Part shown: one piece after another, positions 1 to 7,488 of the stretch
Position numbering within the stretch: position 1 is the first letter of the stretch
Layout: every line of letters starts with the position of its first letter
Source: JBGSWL01 sp041752455
Lineage (GTDB): Bacteria > Pseudomonadota > Alphaproteobacteria > Rhizobiales > Rhizobiaceae
DNA length: 64,000 nucleotides
Assembly (NCBI GenBank): GCA_041752455.1
Contig: JBGSWL010000140.1
Coordinates: 1 to 64,000 of the forward strand
Direction of reading: 5' to 3'
Position numbers and translations under genes: made by a program
Notes under the pieces: generated by a model
Seen by the model: only the letters and a program-made list of their open reading frames with translations
Told to the model about the DNA's origin: nothing
The model's database searches: none

Positions 1-296
1 AGCGCCGGCGTGATGCGGCGCATCGGCGCTTGGCTCATCGCGGAAATGCAGGCCAGCCAGCGCTCACGAACCGGACCGGCACGCGCGGTGACCGACAGGC
101 ATGCGGCGGCAGGATCGATGGCAAAGATCGCGGCGGCAATCAGCGCGTCCGACCAGGCGTCTTCAGCTGGTGTCCTGTCGTTCACATGGGGTTTTGGCGC
201 AGCGCTCGCGGCGTCGGCGAGCCCCGTGTCACCCAGCTCGACCGGTATCTGTTCGGGCCAGTTTTCCGGCCATTGCTCGGGCAAGTCCTCACGCAT
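1..296 (-). CDS. bchD: Magnesium chelatase subunit D, N-terminal part (cut by window edge)
   Basis: This is the beginning of the BchD subunit of magnesium chelatase, which inserts Mg2+ into protoporphyrin IX in bacteriochlorophyll synthesis together with BchI and BchH. About 98 residues are visible before the window ends, reading from an ATG at 296. The segment with W-S-D-A-L-I-A-A-A-I-F-A-I-D-P and the following RAGPVRERWL stretch matches the degenerate AAA+ start of BchD. The start codon lies inside the last codons of bchI (8-base overlap), as expected for translationally coupled bchI-bchD. The Asp/Pro-rich linker and the integrin-I domain would lie outside the window. The identification leans on context plus this N-terminal pattern. 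Confidence 0.82.
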   Translation of the reverse strand, partial: MREDLPEQWPENWPEQIPVELGDTGLADAASAAPKPHVNDRTPAEDAWSDALIAAAIFAIDPAAACLSVTARAGPVRERWLACISAMSQAPMRRITPA

Positions 297-1320
297 GTCC
301 GGCGGTCTCGCCGGTCACCTCGTCCAGAGCGCGCTCCACACGGACGGATGAGCCAGCCTCGTCCAGCGGATCGCGCCGCAGGCGATGGCGCAGCGCCATC
401 GGCGCAATGGCGAGGAGATCGGATTTGGTCACGACCGTGCGCTCGTCGAGGGCGGCAACAGCGCGCGCCGCACGCATCAACGTCAATTCACCGCGCAGGC
501 CGTCGACGCCGAGTTTCATGCAGATGCGCGCGGCCAATTCCAGCACCGCGTCCTCAACGGTGGTCTGTGGCAGGCGCGCGCGCGCCGCAAGGATCGCATC
601 GCTGGTGGCGGTGTCAGCCTCGGCCCACTGGCCGGTGAAGCCGTCGCGGTCGCGTTCATAGGCTTCGCGACGTTTGACGACGGTGACCCGGTCGGCCAGC
701 GTATCGGGCGAGGCGATATCGACGGAAAGGCCGAACCGGTCGAGCAATTGCGGGCGCAGTTCGCCTTCTTCCGGATTGCCGGAGCCGATCAGCACGAAAC
801 GGGCCGGGTGGCGCACCGACAGGCCTTCGCGCTCGACAAGGTTGATGCCGGAGGCGGCCACGTCGAGCAGCAGGTCGACAAGGTGATCTTCGAGCAGGTT
901 GACTTCATCGATATAAAGAAAGCCGCGGTTTGCGCGGGCGAGAAGCCCGGGCTCGAACGATTTTTCGCCCGAAAGCAGCGCTTTTTCGATGTCGAGCGCG
1001 CCGCAGACGCGATCTTCGGTCGCACCGAGCGGCAGATCGACCACCGGTGTCGCAACACTCTTCACAGGGGCAGGCTCTGCGGCGCTGCAAACCGGGCAGA
1101 TGTCCAACGGCTTTGCCGGTTCGCAATTGTAGCGGCAACCGGCGCGGGTCTCGATCGGTGGCAACAGGGCGGCGAGCGCACGCACGGCCGTCGACTTGCC
1201 GGTGCCGCGATCTCCGAACACCAAAACCCCGCCAAGCAGGGGGTCCGTGGCTGCCAAGAGCAGCGCCTGCTTCATCTCCTGTTGCCCAACGATGGCGGAG
1301 AACGGAAACGGTGCAGACAT
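289..1320 (-). CDS. bchI: Magnesium chelatase ATPase subunit I
   Basis: BchI is the AAA+ ATPase that forms the hexameric motor of Mg-chelatase (first committed step of bacteriochlorophyll synthesis). The 343-residue length is normal. Visible motifs are Walker A GDRGTGKST at residues 36-44, the Cys pairs in the YNCEP and DICPVCSAAEP insert (residues about 60-80), Walker B LYIDEVN, and the sensor/arginine region RPQLLDRFGL. The start ATG at 1320 has a GAGG ribosome site 7 bases upstream. It overlaps bchD downstream and is divergent from a cytochrome c2 gene; a PpsR-type box lies 27 bases upstream of the start. The presence of bchI with bchD argues for true bacteriochlorophyll synthesis rather than a cobalt chelatase homologue. 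Confidence 0.95.
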   Translation of the reverse strand: MSAPFPFSAIVGQQEMKQALLLAATDPLLGGVLVFGDRGTGKSTAVRALAALLPPIETRAGCRYNCEPAKPLDICPVCSAAEPAPVKSVATPVVDLPLGATEDRVCGALDIEKALLSGEKSFEPGLLARANRGFLYIDEVNLLEDHLVDLLLDVAASGINLVEREGLSVRHPARFVLIGSGNPEEGELRPQLLDRFGLSVDIASPDTLADRVTVVKRREAYERDRDGFTGQWAEADTATSDAILAARARLPQTTVEDAVLELAARICMKLGVDGLRGELTLMRAARAVAALDERTVVTKSDLLAIAPMALRHRLRRDPLDEAGSSVRVERALDEVTGETAGHA

Positions 1321-1346
1321 CGAAAAACCTCGTCAAAAACAGTGAG

Positions 1347-1364
1347 TGTCAACTTATATTTACA
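1347..1364. promoter_or_regulatory. PpsR/CrtJ-type operator between bchI and cytochrome c2
   Basis: The sequence TGTCAACTTATATTTACA is a TGT-N12-ACA palindrome, the established recognition pattern of the redox/light repressor PpsR (CrtJ), and differs from the canonical TGTAAATTTATATTTACA at only two positions. It sits 27 bases upstream of the bchI start and about 150 bases upstream of the divergent cytochrome gene, so it could control one or both. Only one clear box is visible; PpsR often binds pairs of boxes. Confidence 0.8.
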
Positions 1365-1514
1365 ATATGACACGTCAATCAATTTTTCGCCAGTGCACCG
1401 ACAAGATGATATCGAATTGGAAACCGGAAAAAGCGATGCCACGGCTTGCCGGTTGACGCGTTTGGCAACAGTGCTACATGTCCTCCCGAAGGGCGTAATA
1501 ACGGAGGAATGCTC

Positions 1515-1919
1515 GTGACCATTGCCAAAACACTCGCAACTGCAGCCATCATGGCTGTCATTTCTGCACCCGCTTTTGCCATGGATGGCGACGCGGTTGC
1601 GGGCGAGGCCGTATTCAAGAAGTGCGCCGCCTGCCATGCAGTTGGCGAGAATGCCAAGAACAAGGTCGGCCCGCTGATGAACGGTCTCATCGGTCGCACC
1701 GCCGGTACCGTCGAGGGTTTCAAATACTCGCCCGCGATGATTGCCGCCGGTGAAGGCGGTCTGGTCTGGAACGCCGAAACGATTTCGGCCTACCTCAAGG
1801 ATCCGAAGGGCTTCGTGCCGAAGAACAAGATGGCATTTGCCGGTCTGAAGAAGGACGATGAAATCGCCAACGTCATCGCCTACCTGACGACCTTCTCGCC
1901 GGAAGCAACGACAAACTGA
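1515..1919 (+). CDS. Soluble class I cytochrome c (cytochrome c2 type)
   Basis: A small periplasmic electron carrier of 134 residues including a cleavable signal peptide (MTIAKTLATAAIMAVISAPAFA, cleavage near AFA|MD). The haem-binding CAACH is at residues 37-41 and the distal ligand is probably Met106 in KNKMAFAG. I chose the GTG at 1515 because GGAGG at 1503-1507 is then 7 bases away; an in-frame ATG at 1509 would sit only one base from it. The gene is divergent from bchI across a PpsR box, so a role as electron donor to the photosynthetic reaction centre is plausible. It is strikingly similar to the first haem domain of SoxD in this window (about 78% by hand count), so a role in thiosulfate oxidation is also possible. 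Confidence 0.9.
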   Translation: MTIAKTLATAAIMAVISAPAFAMDGDAVAGEAVFKKCAACHAVGENAKNKVGPLMNGLIGRTAGTVEGFKYSPAMIAAGEGGLVWNAETISAYLKDPKGFVPKNKMAFAGLKKDDEIANVIAYLTTFSPEATTN

Positions 1920-1944
1920 TCCCATAGCTCCGGTGACTCCATAG

Positions 1945-1977
1945 AACGGCGCGACCCCCAGAGGTTGCGCCGTTTTT
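1945..1977 (+). terminator. Rho-independent terminator after cytochrome c2 gene
   Basis: A 12-base-pair stem (AACGGCGCGACC pairing with GGTTGCGCCGTT, one G-U pair) with a 6-base loop ends in a run of five T. It lies 25 bases after the cytochrome stop codon and separates it from the aerR-like gene. Confidence 0.85.
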
Positions 1978-2211
1978 GTGTGCAGTGCGATTGTTTACGA
2001 AAACGACATAATAAATCTCCATCTTTTCGCCACAATTGGTAACGCGGCTCAAGGCTCTGAAATCGCAATGTTTTTCAAGGCAGGCTAACCTCAATCAGCG
2101 GGTTTGTACCCGCAAATGGCCCCAAATCCGGTCCGTTGGTCTCGCCTGCATGCCCAAGCGGGCGTAGGGTAAATGGGCCGGGACGCAAGAGATCGGCAAC
2201 GGGGAGTGAGG

Positions 2212-3012
2212 ATGACCAGGCAAGGAACGATACCGGAGAACCTGCGCCGTTCGCTCGTACCCTGCCGGTCGGTTGATGCCGACGCCTTGCAGCGAGCCAT
2301 CCGGTCCCAGGTCGCTTCCCACATGGTTGATGCCGAACGCGAGCGCAGTGGCGCTGTCGGCGGCGTTCTCCCGCACCTGGTTCTGGACGCGTTGCTCGCG
2401 ACGGACACGTCGCTGATTGGCGAGGTCGTCGCGACGCTGGTTTCGCACGACGTTTCGCTCGACCTGTTTCACCGCGCCATTCTGGTGCCTGTCGCCGAGC
2501 GCATGGGCGAGATGTGGTGCGACGACGAAATCAATTTCGTGATGGTCGAGATCCTGTCGATGCGCATGCGCATGATGCTCAACCGGTTCGTCGAGTTGCA
2601 GCGCAAGACGGCCGCACATCGCGAGTATGATCCGCGTCGCAGCATCATTGTCGCCGACGCCCATGGCGCTGGCCACGATCTGGGCATCAGCCTTGTTGAG
2701 GCGTTTTTCCGCGATGCCGGATGGGATGTCGAAGGCGGTGCGCACCAAGGCGCCGACAATCATTTCTTCGACCGCCTCGCGCGCCGGGAATTTGCAGTCG
2801 TCGCCCTTGGCATGACCAGCGGTCATGCGCAGGAAGATCGCATCATCGTGGAGCGCAGCCGCGCCGTATCGGCCAATTCGTCGGTGCTGGTCTGTGTCGG
2901 TGGTCCGGCCGTTCGCCAGAACCCGACCATCTATCAGGATTGGGGTGTCGACATCATCGCCATGGATGCACCGGACGCGCTTCGCAGGGTCGAAGAGGCA
3001 CTGGCCGCCTAA
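2212..3012 (+). CDS. aerR: B12-binding AerR/PpaA-type photosynthesis regulator
   Basis: A 266-residue soluble protein with a helical cap (residues about 20-135, containing RMGEMWCDDEINF, typical of B12-binding cap domains) followed by a Rossmann-like cobalamin domain. Residues 149-154 are DAHGAG, fitting the DxHxxG base-on cobalamin motif, and a SxLVCVGGP strand-loop follows near the C terminus. In Rhodobacter, AerR/PpaA proteins of this architecture are light-responsive B12-dependent antirepressors of PpsR/CrtJ. Position next to bchI and a PpsR box supports that role. The ATG at 2212 is preferred over one at 2173 because GGGGAG lies just upstream. It ends in a 4-base convergent overlap with allA. 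A B12-binding MerR-less or methyltransferase-like function cannot be excluded. Confidence 0.7.
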   Translation: MTRQGTIPENLRRSLVPCRSVDADALQRAIRSQVASHMVDAERERSGAVGGVLPHLVLDALLATDTSLIGEVVATLVSHDVSLDLFHRAILVPVAERMGEMWCDDEINFVMVEILSMRMRMMLNRFVELQRKTAAHREYDPRRSIIVADAHGAGHDLGISLVEAFFRDAGWDVEGGAHQGADNHFFDRLARREFAVVALGMTSGHAQEDRIIVERSRAVSANSSVLVCVGGPAVRQNPTIYQDWGVDIIAMDAPDALRRVEEALAA

Positions 3013-3512
3013 GTCGGCGCAAGAACCGTCCAAGGGTCGGCATAGGGATGCTCTTCGACATTGGCGCCTTCGCCGATACGGTCGACTACCGCAAACAGTC
3101 CCGGCACCGTAAGCGGCGTCAGCACGCCATGCCAGACATTGCGACCAATGTTGATCGCCTGTCCGGGTGCCGTGACAAAGGCAACGGGGCGACCGGGCTT
3201 CCCGTTTTCATCAGGCGCAACGCACACCAGAAACGATGTCATCGTCATCGGGATGAACGCCTGGCTGCCCAGCGGATGGCGCTCGACCATATCGAGCAGA
3301 TAGGGCAACGCGCGGGGCTGTGCGTCAAACAGGCTGATGCCGGTACGGCCATCTGCGATGTCTATCTTCGCGCGGTCGTGCCAGCGGCCACAGAAGCCCT
3401 GATTGATGATCCGGTCCGGCTCTCCGGCGGTGTCGAGAACATCGCCGAAGGGCGCAAACGCTTCTGCCGTCAACGGCGCGGCGATGATCGCGCGCCCGGT
3501 CCTGATGGTCAT
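3009..3512 (-). CDS. allA: Ureidoglycolate lyase
   Basis: AllA splits ureidoglycolate into glyoxylate and urea, the last step of urate/allantoin breakdown. The protein is 167 residues, the usual size, with the family pattern A-P-L-T-A-E-A-F-A-P-F-G-D-V at the N terminus, ERHPLGSQAF in the middle and the RNVWHGVLTP metal/active-site region towards the C terminus. The start ATG at 3512 overlaps the stop of allE as ATGA, so the two are translationally coupled in an operon that also includes puuE-uraD. Longer in-frame extensions upstream lie inside allE and are not needed. Confidence 0.9.
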   Translation of the reverse strand: MTIRTGRAIIAAPLTAEAFAPFGDVLDTAGEPDRIINQGFCGRWHDRAKIDIADGRTGISLFDAQPRALPYLLDMVERHPLGSQAFIPMTMTSFLVCVAPDENGKPGRPVAFVTAPGQAINIGRNVWHGVLTPLTVPGLFAVVDRIGEGANVEEHPYADPWTVLAPT

Positions 3513-4339
3513 GGCCGGACCATGAGATCGAGCGCCGGATGGCGATTGACGTCCTTGTACAGAAGATAGCGGAACCGGCCGGGGCCGCCCGCGTAACAGG
3601 CCTGCGGACAGAAAGCGCGCAGCCACATGAAGTCGCCCGCTTCGACCTCGACCCAGTCGTCGTTCAGCCGGTACACGGCCTGGCCCTCCAGCACATAAAG
3701 GCCGTGTTCCATCACATGGGTTTCGGCAAACGGGATGATGCCGCCCGGCTCGAACGTGACGATGTTGACGTGCATGTCGTGGCGAAGGTCATCTGGCGAC
3801 ACGAACCGCGTCGTCGCCCAGCGGCCGTCGGTGCCGGGCATGGCCGTCGGCAGGACATCTGAGTCGCTTGTGACGAACGGGTCCGGCTTTTCAACACCCG
3901 CGGCGCCCTGCCAGATCTTGCGGATCCAGTGGAACCGTGAAGGCTCTGCGCCGTCATTGGCGAGTGACCATTCAAGCCCTGCAGGAAGATATGCGTAGCC
4001 GCCGGGCGCCAGCACCTGCGATGCACCCTGATAGGTAAGCGTCAACGCACCATGTGTGACAAACAGCACGGCCTGCGCGCGAGGATCGGGCTCCGGATGC
4101 GCCGCGCCGCCACCGGATGCGATTTCAACGATGTACTGAGCGAAGGTTTCGGCAAAGCCGGTCATCGGGCGCGCCAGAATCCACGCGCGCGTGCTGGAAA
4201 AGCCGGGAAATTGGCTGGTGACGATGTCGCGCATCACGCCTTTGGGAATGACCGCATAGGCGGTCTTGAACACGGCACGCCCGGTCAGGAGATCAGTCTG
4301 CGGCGGCAGCCCGCCGGGCGCGGTTTGGTAAAATGGCAT
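3509..4339 (-). CDS. allE: (S)-ureidoglycine aminohydrolase
   Basis: A 276-residue bicupin protein resembling AllE/YlbA, which hydrolyses (S)-ureidoglycine to (S)-ureidoglycolate and ammonia. The N-terminal cupin holds FVTHGALTLTYQG and the C-terminal cupin holds the presumed metal site around FAETHVMEHGLYVLEGQ, with the His and Glu residues spaced as in the family. It starts 16 bases after the stop of the puuE-uraD fusion and overlaps allA by 4 bases. AllE needs ureidoglycine produced from allantoate, but no allantoate amidohydrolase (AllC) lies in this cluster, so that enzyme must be encoded elsewhere or be supplied by a relative. Confidence 0.88.
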   Translation of the reverse strand: MPFYQTAPGGLPPQTDLLTGRAVFKTAYAVIPKGVMRDIVTSQFPGFSSTRAWILARPMTGFAETFAQYIVEIASGGGAAHPEPDPRAQAVLFVTHGALTLTYQGASQVLAPGGYAYLPAGLEWSLANDGAEPSRFHWIRKIWQGAAGVEKPDPFVTSDSDVLPTAMPGTDGRWATTRFVSPDDLRHDMHVNIVTFEPGGIIPFAETHVMEHGLYVLEGQAVYRLNDDWVEVEAGDFMWLRAFCPQACYAGGPGRFRYLLYKDVNRHPALDLMVRP

Positions 4340-4355
4340 GGTCTTTTGTCCGTTA

Positions 4356-5789
4356 CTACTGGTCGCGCTTTGCGTGCAGCGCCGTGATGCGGTGGAAAGC
4401 GATGCGCTCGACTTGCCGGCAGGCCTCGGCAAATTCGCTGTCGCGATCATGGCTCAGGCGGCGGCGGAACGCATCAAGGATCGACGCCTTTGTGTTGTCA
4501 CGCACGGCGATGATGAAAGGAAAGGCAAATCGCGCCTGATAGGCCTGGTTCAGTGCCGTGAATTCGCCGCGCTCGTCGTCGGTCAGCGCATCAAGCCCGG
4601 CGGAGGCCTGTTCGGCGGTGGAGTCGGCGGTCAGACGTTTGGCCGCGGCGAGCTTTCCGGCAAGGTCCGGGTGGGCTGTCAGGACGCCGAGCCGCTCGGC
4701 CTCTGAGGCGGACCGGAAGATGCGCGCCAAGGCACTGGCGACGCCTTCAACAGAAGCGTGGGCCGGCCCCAGCTCCAGCTCGAACGCGCGATCGGCGATC
4801 CACGGCGAGTGCTCGTAGATCGACCCGTAAGTTGCGACGAACGTTTCACGATCCATGTCGGGCGCTGCGATCAGCGCCGGATCGCGCGGCGGGAATTTCG
4901 CCGCCCAATGCTCGGCGATATCGATGCGGCGCGCAAACCAGACGCCCTCATGGGCCAGCGCATGGTCGAGAAAGCGCTGCAATGCCAACAGGCGGCCGGG
5001 ACGGCCGACGAGACGGCAATGCAGGCCGATCGACATCATCTTTGCTGCGCCGGCCACGCCCTCGGCGTAAAGGCAATCGAAGGTGTCGCGCAGATAGGCT
5101 TCGAACTGGTCGCCCGCATTGAAGCCCTGCGGGGTCGCGAACCGCATGTCGTTGGCATCGAGCGTATAGGGCACGATCAGCTGGTCGCGGCCGCCATGGC
5201 GGCGCCAATAGGGCAGGTCGTCGGCATAGCTGTCGGCGACATAGGCAAAGCCACCCTCTTCGGTCGCAATGTCCACGGTGTTGACCGAGGTGCGGCCGGT
5301 GTACCAACCGCGCGGCCGCTCGCCGGTCACTTCCGCGTGGAGGCGGACCGCTTCCGCCATGTGTGCGGCTTCGGTCTGACGGTCGATGTCGCGATAGTCG
5401 ATCCATTTGAGGCCGTGGCTGGCGATTTCCCAGCCCGCCTGCTTCATCGCGGCGACCTGGTCTGGCGAGCGGGCGAGGGCTGTCGCAACGCCATAGACCG
5501 TGACCGGAATGCTGTGCTGTTCAAACAGGCGATGCAGCCGCCAGAACCCGGCGCGGGCGCCATATTCGTAGATCGATTCCATGTTCCAGTGGCGCTGGCC
5601 CGGCCAGGCGGCGGCGCCGACGATTTCCGACAGGAAGGCTTCGGAGGCCGCATCGCCATGCAGGATGCAGTTTTCGCCGCCTTCCTCGTAGTTGAGGACG
5701 ATCTGGACAGCGATGCGTGCACCGCCCGGCCATTGCGGATCTGGTGGTGTCGGTCCATGGCCCGACATGTCGCGCAGATAGCGGTTCAT
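4356..5789 (-). CDS. puuE-uraD: Bifunctional allantoinase PuuE / OHCU decarboxylase UraD
   Basis: A 477-residue fusion of two urate-pathway enzymes. Residues 1 to about 300 are a cofactor-free polysaccharide-deacetylase-fold allantoinase (PuuE): it opens with MNRYLRDMSGHG and carries NYEEGGE, WEIASHG and the GWYTGR segment. Residues from about 310 are a 2-oxo-4-hydroxy-4-carboxy-5-ureidoimidazoline decarboxylase, with the catalytic-His motif YEHSPW and the HPDLAGK...LT..S..EQ..AGL signature. The fusion joins the steps that turn the unstable OHCU into (S)-allantoin and then allantoate. The ATG at 5789 follows GGGGGAGAGG and matches known PuuE N termini better than a GTG at 5801. It heads the allE-allA operon and is divergent from uraH-puuD. 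Confidence 0.92.
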   Translation of the reverse strand: MNRYLRDMSGHGPTPPDPQWPGGARIAVQIVLNYEEGGENCILHGDAASEAFLSEIVGAAAWPGQRHWNMESIYEYGARAGFWRLHRLFEQHSIPVTVYGVATALARSPDQVAAMKQAGWEIASHGLKWIDYRDIDRQTEAAHMAEAVRLHAEVTGERPRGWYTGRTSVNTVDIATEEGGFAYVADSYADDLPYWRRHGGRDQLIVPYTLDANDMRFATPQGFNAGDQFEAYLRDTFDCLYAEGVAGAAKMMSIGLHCRLVGRPGRLLALQRFLDHALAHEGVWFARRIDIAEHWAAKFPPRDPALIAAPDMDRETFVATYGSIYEHSPWIADRAFELELGPAHASVEGVASALARIFRSASEAERLGVLTAHPDLAGKLAAAKRLTADSTAEQASAGLDALTDDERGEFTALNQAYQARFAFPFIIAVRDNTKASILDAFRRRLSHDRDSEFAEACRQVERIAFHRITALHAKRDQ

Positions 5790-5816
5790 CCTCTCCCCCA
5801 CGCACAGATGCCGCCC

Positions 5817-5858
5817 TTGACAGCGACGCCAAGCCTGCGACAGTAGTTGCGGTGCAAC
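5817..5858 (+). promoter_or_regulatory. Candidate promoter/operator of uraH-puuD
   Basis: The 91-base gap between the divergent puuE-uraD and uraH genes holds a TTGACA hexamer (5817-5822) and a perfect short palindrome GTTGC-GGT-GCAAC (5846-5858) close to the ribosome site of uraH. No strong -10 hexamer is visible. The palindrome could be an operator for a urate-responsive regulator, but no such regulator is encoded next to it. Confidence 0.35.
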
Positions 5859-5880
5859 AAAGAGGCAAGGTCACTGATTG

Positions 5881-6243
5881 ATGGCCGTCAACGGGTTTTT
5901 GACAACGCATGTGCTCGATACCGCGCGGGGATGCCCCGCTGACGGCATCACCATCATGCTCTACCGCGTCACCGGCAATTCGCACAAAAAGATCGCAACC
6001 ACGGTGACCAACGCCGACGGGCGCACCGATGCGCCGATCTTGCCGCGTGAAAAGTTCGCCGCAGGGACCTACGAACTGGTGTTCTGCGCAGGAGATTACT
6101 TGCGCCGCAACGGCCTTGCGCGTGCAGAACCGCTGTTTCTCGACGAGATCCCGATCCGGTTCGGCATGAGTGATCCCGAGGTGCATTACCACGTGCCGCT
6201 GCTGCTCTCGCCGCATGGCTATTCCACCTACCGGGGAAGCTGA
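5881..6243 (+). CDS. uraH: 5-hydroxyisourate hydrolase (transthyretin-like)
   Basis: A 120-residue HIU hydrolase that converts 5-hydroxyisourate, the product of urate oxidation, to OHCU. The family landmarks are present: TTHVLDTARGCPADG near the N terminus (catalytic His), the central NADGRTDAP Arg, HYHVPLLLSPHGYSTYRGS at the C terminus including the diagnostic YRGS tail. There is no signal peptide, so it is cytoplasmic. The ATG at 5881 is preferred to the TTG three bases earlier. The gene is followed after 6 bases by puuD, forming a two-gene operon that performs the first two steps of urate degradation. Confidence 0.95.
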   Translation: MAVNGFLTTHVLDTARGCPADGITIMLYRVTGNSHKKIATTVTNADGRTDAPILPREKFAAGTYELVFCAGDYLRRNGLARAEPLFLDEIPIRFGMSDPEVHYHVPLLLSPHGYSTYRGS

Positions 6244-6249
6244 TCCGTC

Positions 6250-7473
6250 ATGGCTTTTGTGACCATTTTCATGGAGTGGATCGAGTTTGCCGTGCGCTGG
6301 CTGCACGTGATCACGGCCATCGCGTGGATCGGCTCATCTTTCTATTTCATCGCGCTCGACCTAGGGCTCAACCGCAACATTCCCGGCCCCGCCGATGGCG
6401 AGGAATGGCAGGTGCATGGAGGCGGGTTCTACCATATCCAGAAATACCTGGTGGCGCCCGAGCGGCTGCCGGAGCATCTGGTCTGGTTCAAGTGGGAGAG
6501 CTACTGGACCTGGCTATCCGGCTTTGCGCTGCTGGTTCTGGTCTACTACCTTGGCGCAGACATCTATCTGGTTGATCCGAATGTTGCCGACATCGCCATC
6601 TGGCAGGCCATCGCGATCTCGCTGGCGTCCATCGTCTTTGGCTGGATTGCCTACGATTTCCTTTGCAAATCGAAGCTGGGCGATGCGCCGACCACGCTGA
6701 TGGTGCTGCTGTTCGTTCTGCTGACAGCAATGGCCTATGCCTACACCCAGGTGTTTTCCGGTCGCGCCGCGCTGTTGCATATGGGTGTCTTCACCGCGAC
6801 GATCATGTCGGCCAATGTCCTGATGATCATCATCCCGAACCAGCGGATCGTCGTTGCCGATTTGAAGGCCGGACGGGTGCCTGACGCGAAGTATGGCAAG
6901 ATCGCCAAGCTCCGCTCGATGCACAACAACTACCTGACCCTGCCGGTCATCTTCTTCATGCTGTCGAACCATTATCCGCTGGCGTTTGCGAGCCCATACA
7001 ACTGGCTCATCGCCTCGCTGGTTTTCCTGATGGGCGTGACGATCCGGCACTATTTCAACACCATGCATGCCAAGAAGGGCGCGCCACGTTGGACATGGGT
7101 GGCTACCGCCGTGTTGTTTCTGATCATCGTCGGGCTCTCGATGGTGCCGCTTTTTGGCGATCGCGCCAGTGAGGACGCGGCGCAGATATTGTCACCGCGC
7201 GAGGAGCGAATTGTCGCGTCCGAAGGTTTTGCCGAGGTCGCGGAAATCGTCAAAGGCCGCTGCGCCATGTGCCATGCGGTGGAACCGGTTTGGGATGGCA
7301 TCGCCTGGCCGCCGAAGGGCGTGATGCTGGAAACCGACGCCGATATCGCGCGCCATGCAAGGGCGATTTTCGTGCAGGCCGGCGTGACGCATGCCATGCC
7401 GCCGGCCAATGTGTCCTACATTGAGGCGACGGAACGGGCAGCGATCGTCGACTGGTACCGCAGCCTGCGCTGA
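6250..7473 (+). CDS. puuD: Membrane urate oxidase with C-terminal cytochrome c domain
   Basis: PuuD is a membrane-anchored urate dehydrogenase/hydroxylase that makes 5-hydroxyisourate and sends electrons to the respiratory chain through its own haem c rather than producing hydrogen peroxide like uricase. This 407-residue protein has about eight hydrophobic segments (for example residues 13-35, 90-107, 115-140, 155-172, 175-197, 230-265, 285-302) and a C-terminal cytochrome c domain with CAMCH at residues 338-342. Conserved family pieces include VRWLHVITAIAWIGSSFYFIALD and RSMHNNYLTLPVIFFM. It forms an operon with uraH and replaces a classical uricase, which is absent from the cluster. Confidence 0.93.
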   Translation: MAFVTIFMEWIEFAVRWLHVITAIAWIGSSFYFIALDLGLNRNIPGPADGEEWQVHGGGFYHIQKYLVAPERLPEHLVWFKWESYWTWLSGFALLVLVYYLGADIYLVDPNVADIAIWQAIAISLASIVFGWIAYDFLCKSKLGDAPTTLMVLLFVLLTAMAYAYTQVFSGRAALLHMGVFTATIMSANVLMIIIPNQRIVVADLKAGRVPDAKYGKIAKLRSMHNNYLTLPVIFFMLSNHYPLAFASPYNWLIASLVFLMGVTIRHYFNTMHAKKGAPRWTWVATAVLFLIIVGLSMVPLFGDRASEDAAQILSPREERIVASEGFAEVAEIVKGRCAMCHAVEPVWDGIAWPPKGVMLETDADIARHARAIFVQAGVTHAMPPANVSYIEATERAAIVDWYRSLR

Positions 7474-7488
7474 CCGGAACATCCGGCT

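Noticed and set aside
1992..2008. Possible second PpsR box (TGT...ACA) before aerR
   Set aside because: The spacer is 11 bases, not 12, and the interior lacks the AT-rich core, so it does not meet the motif.
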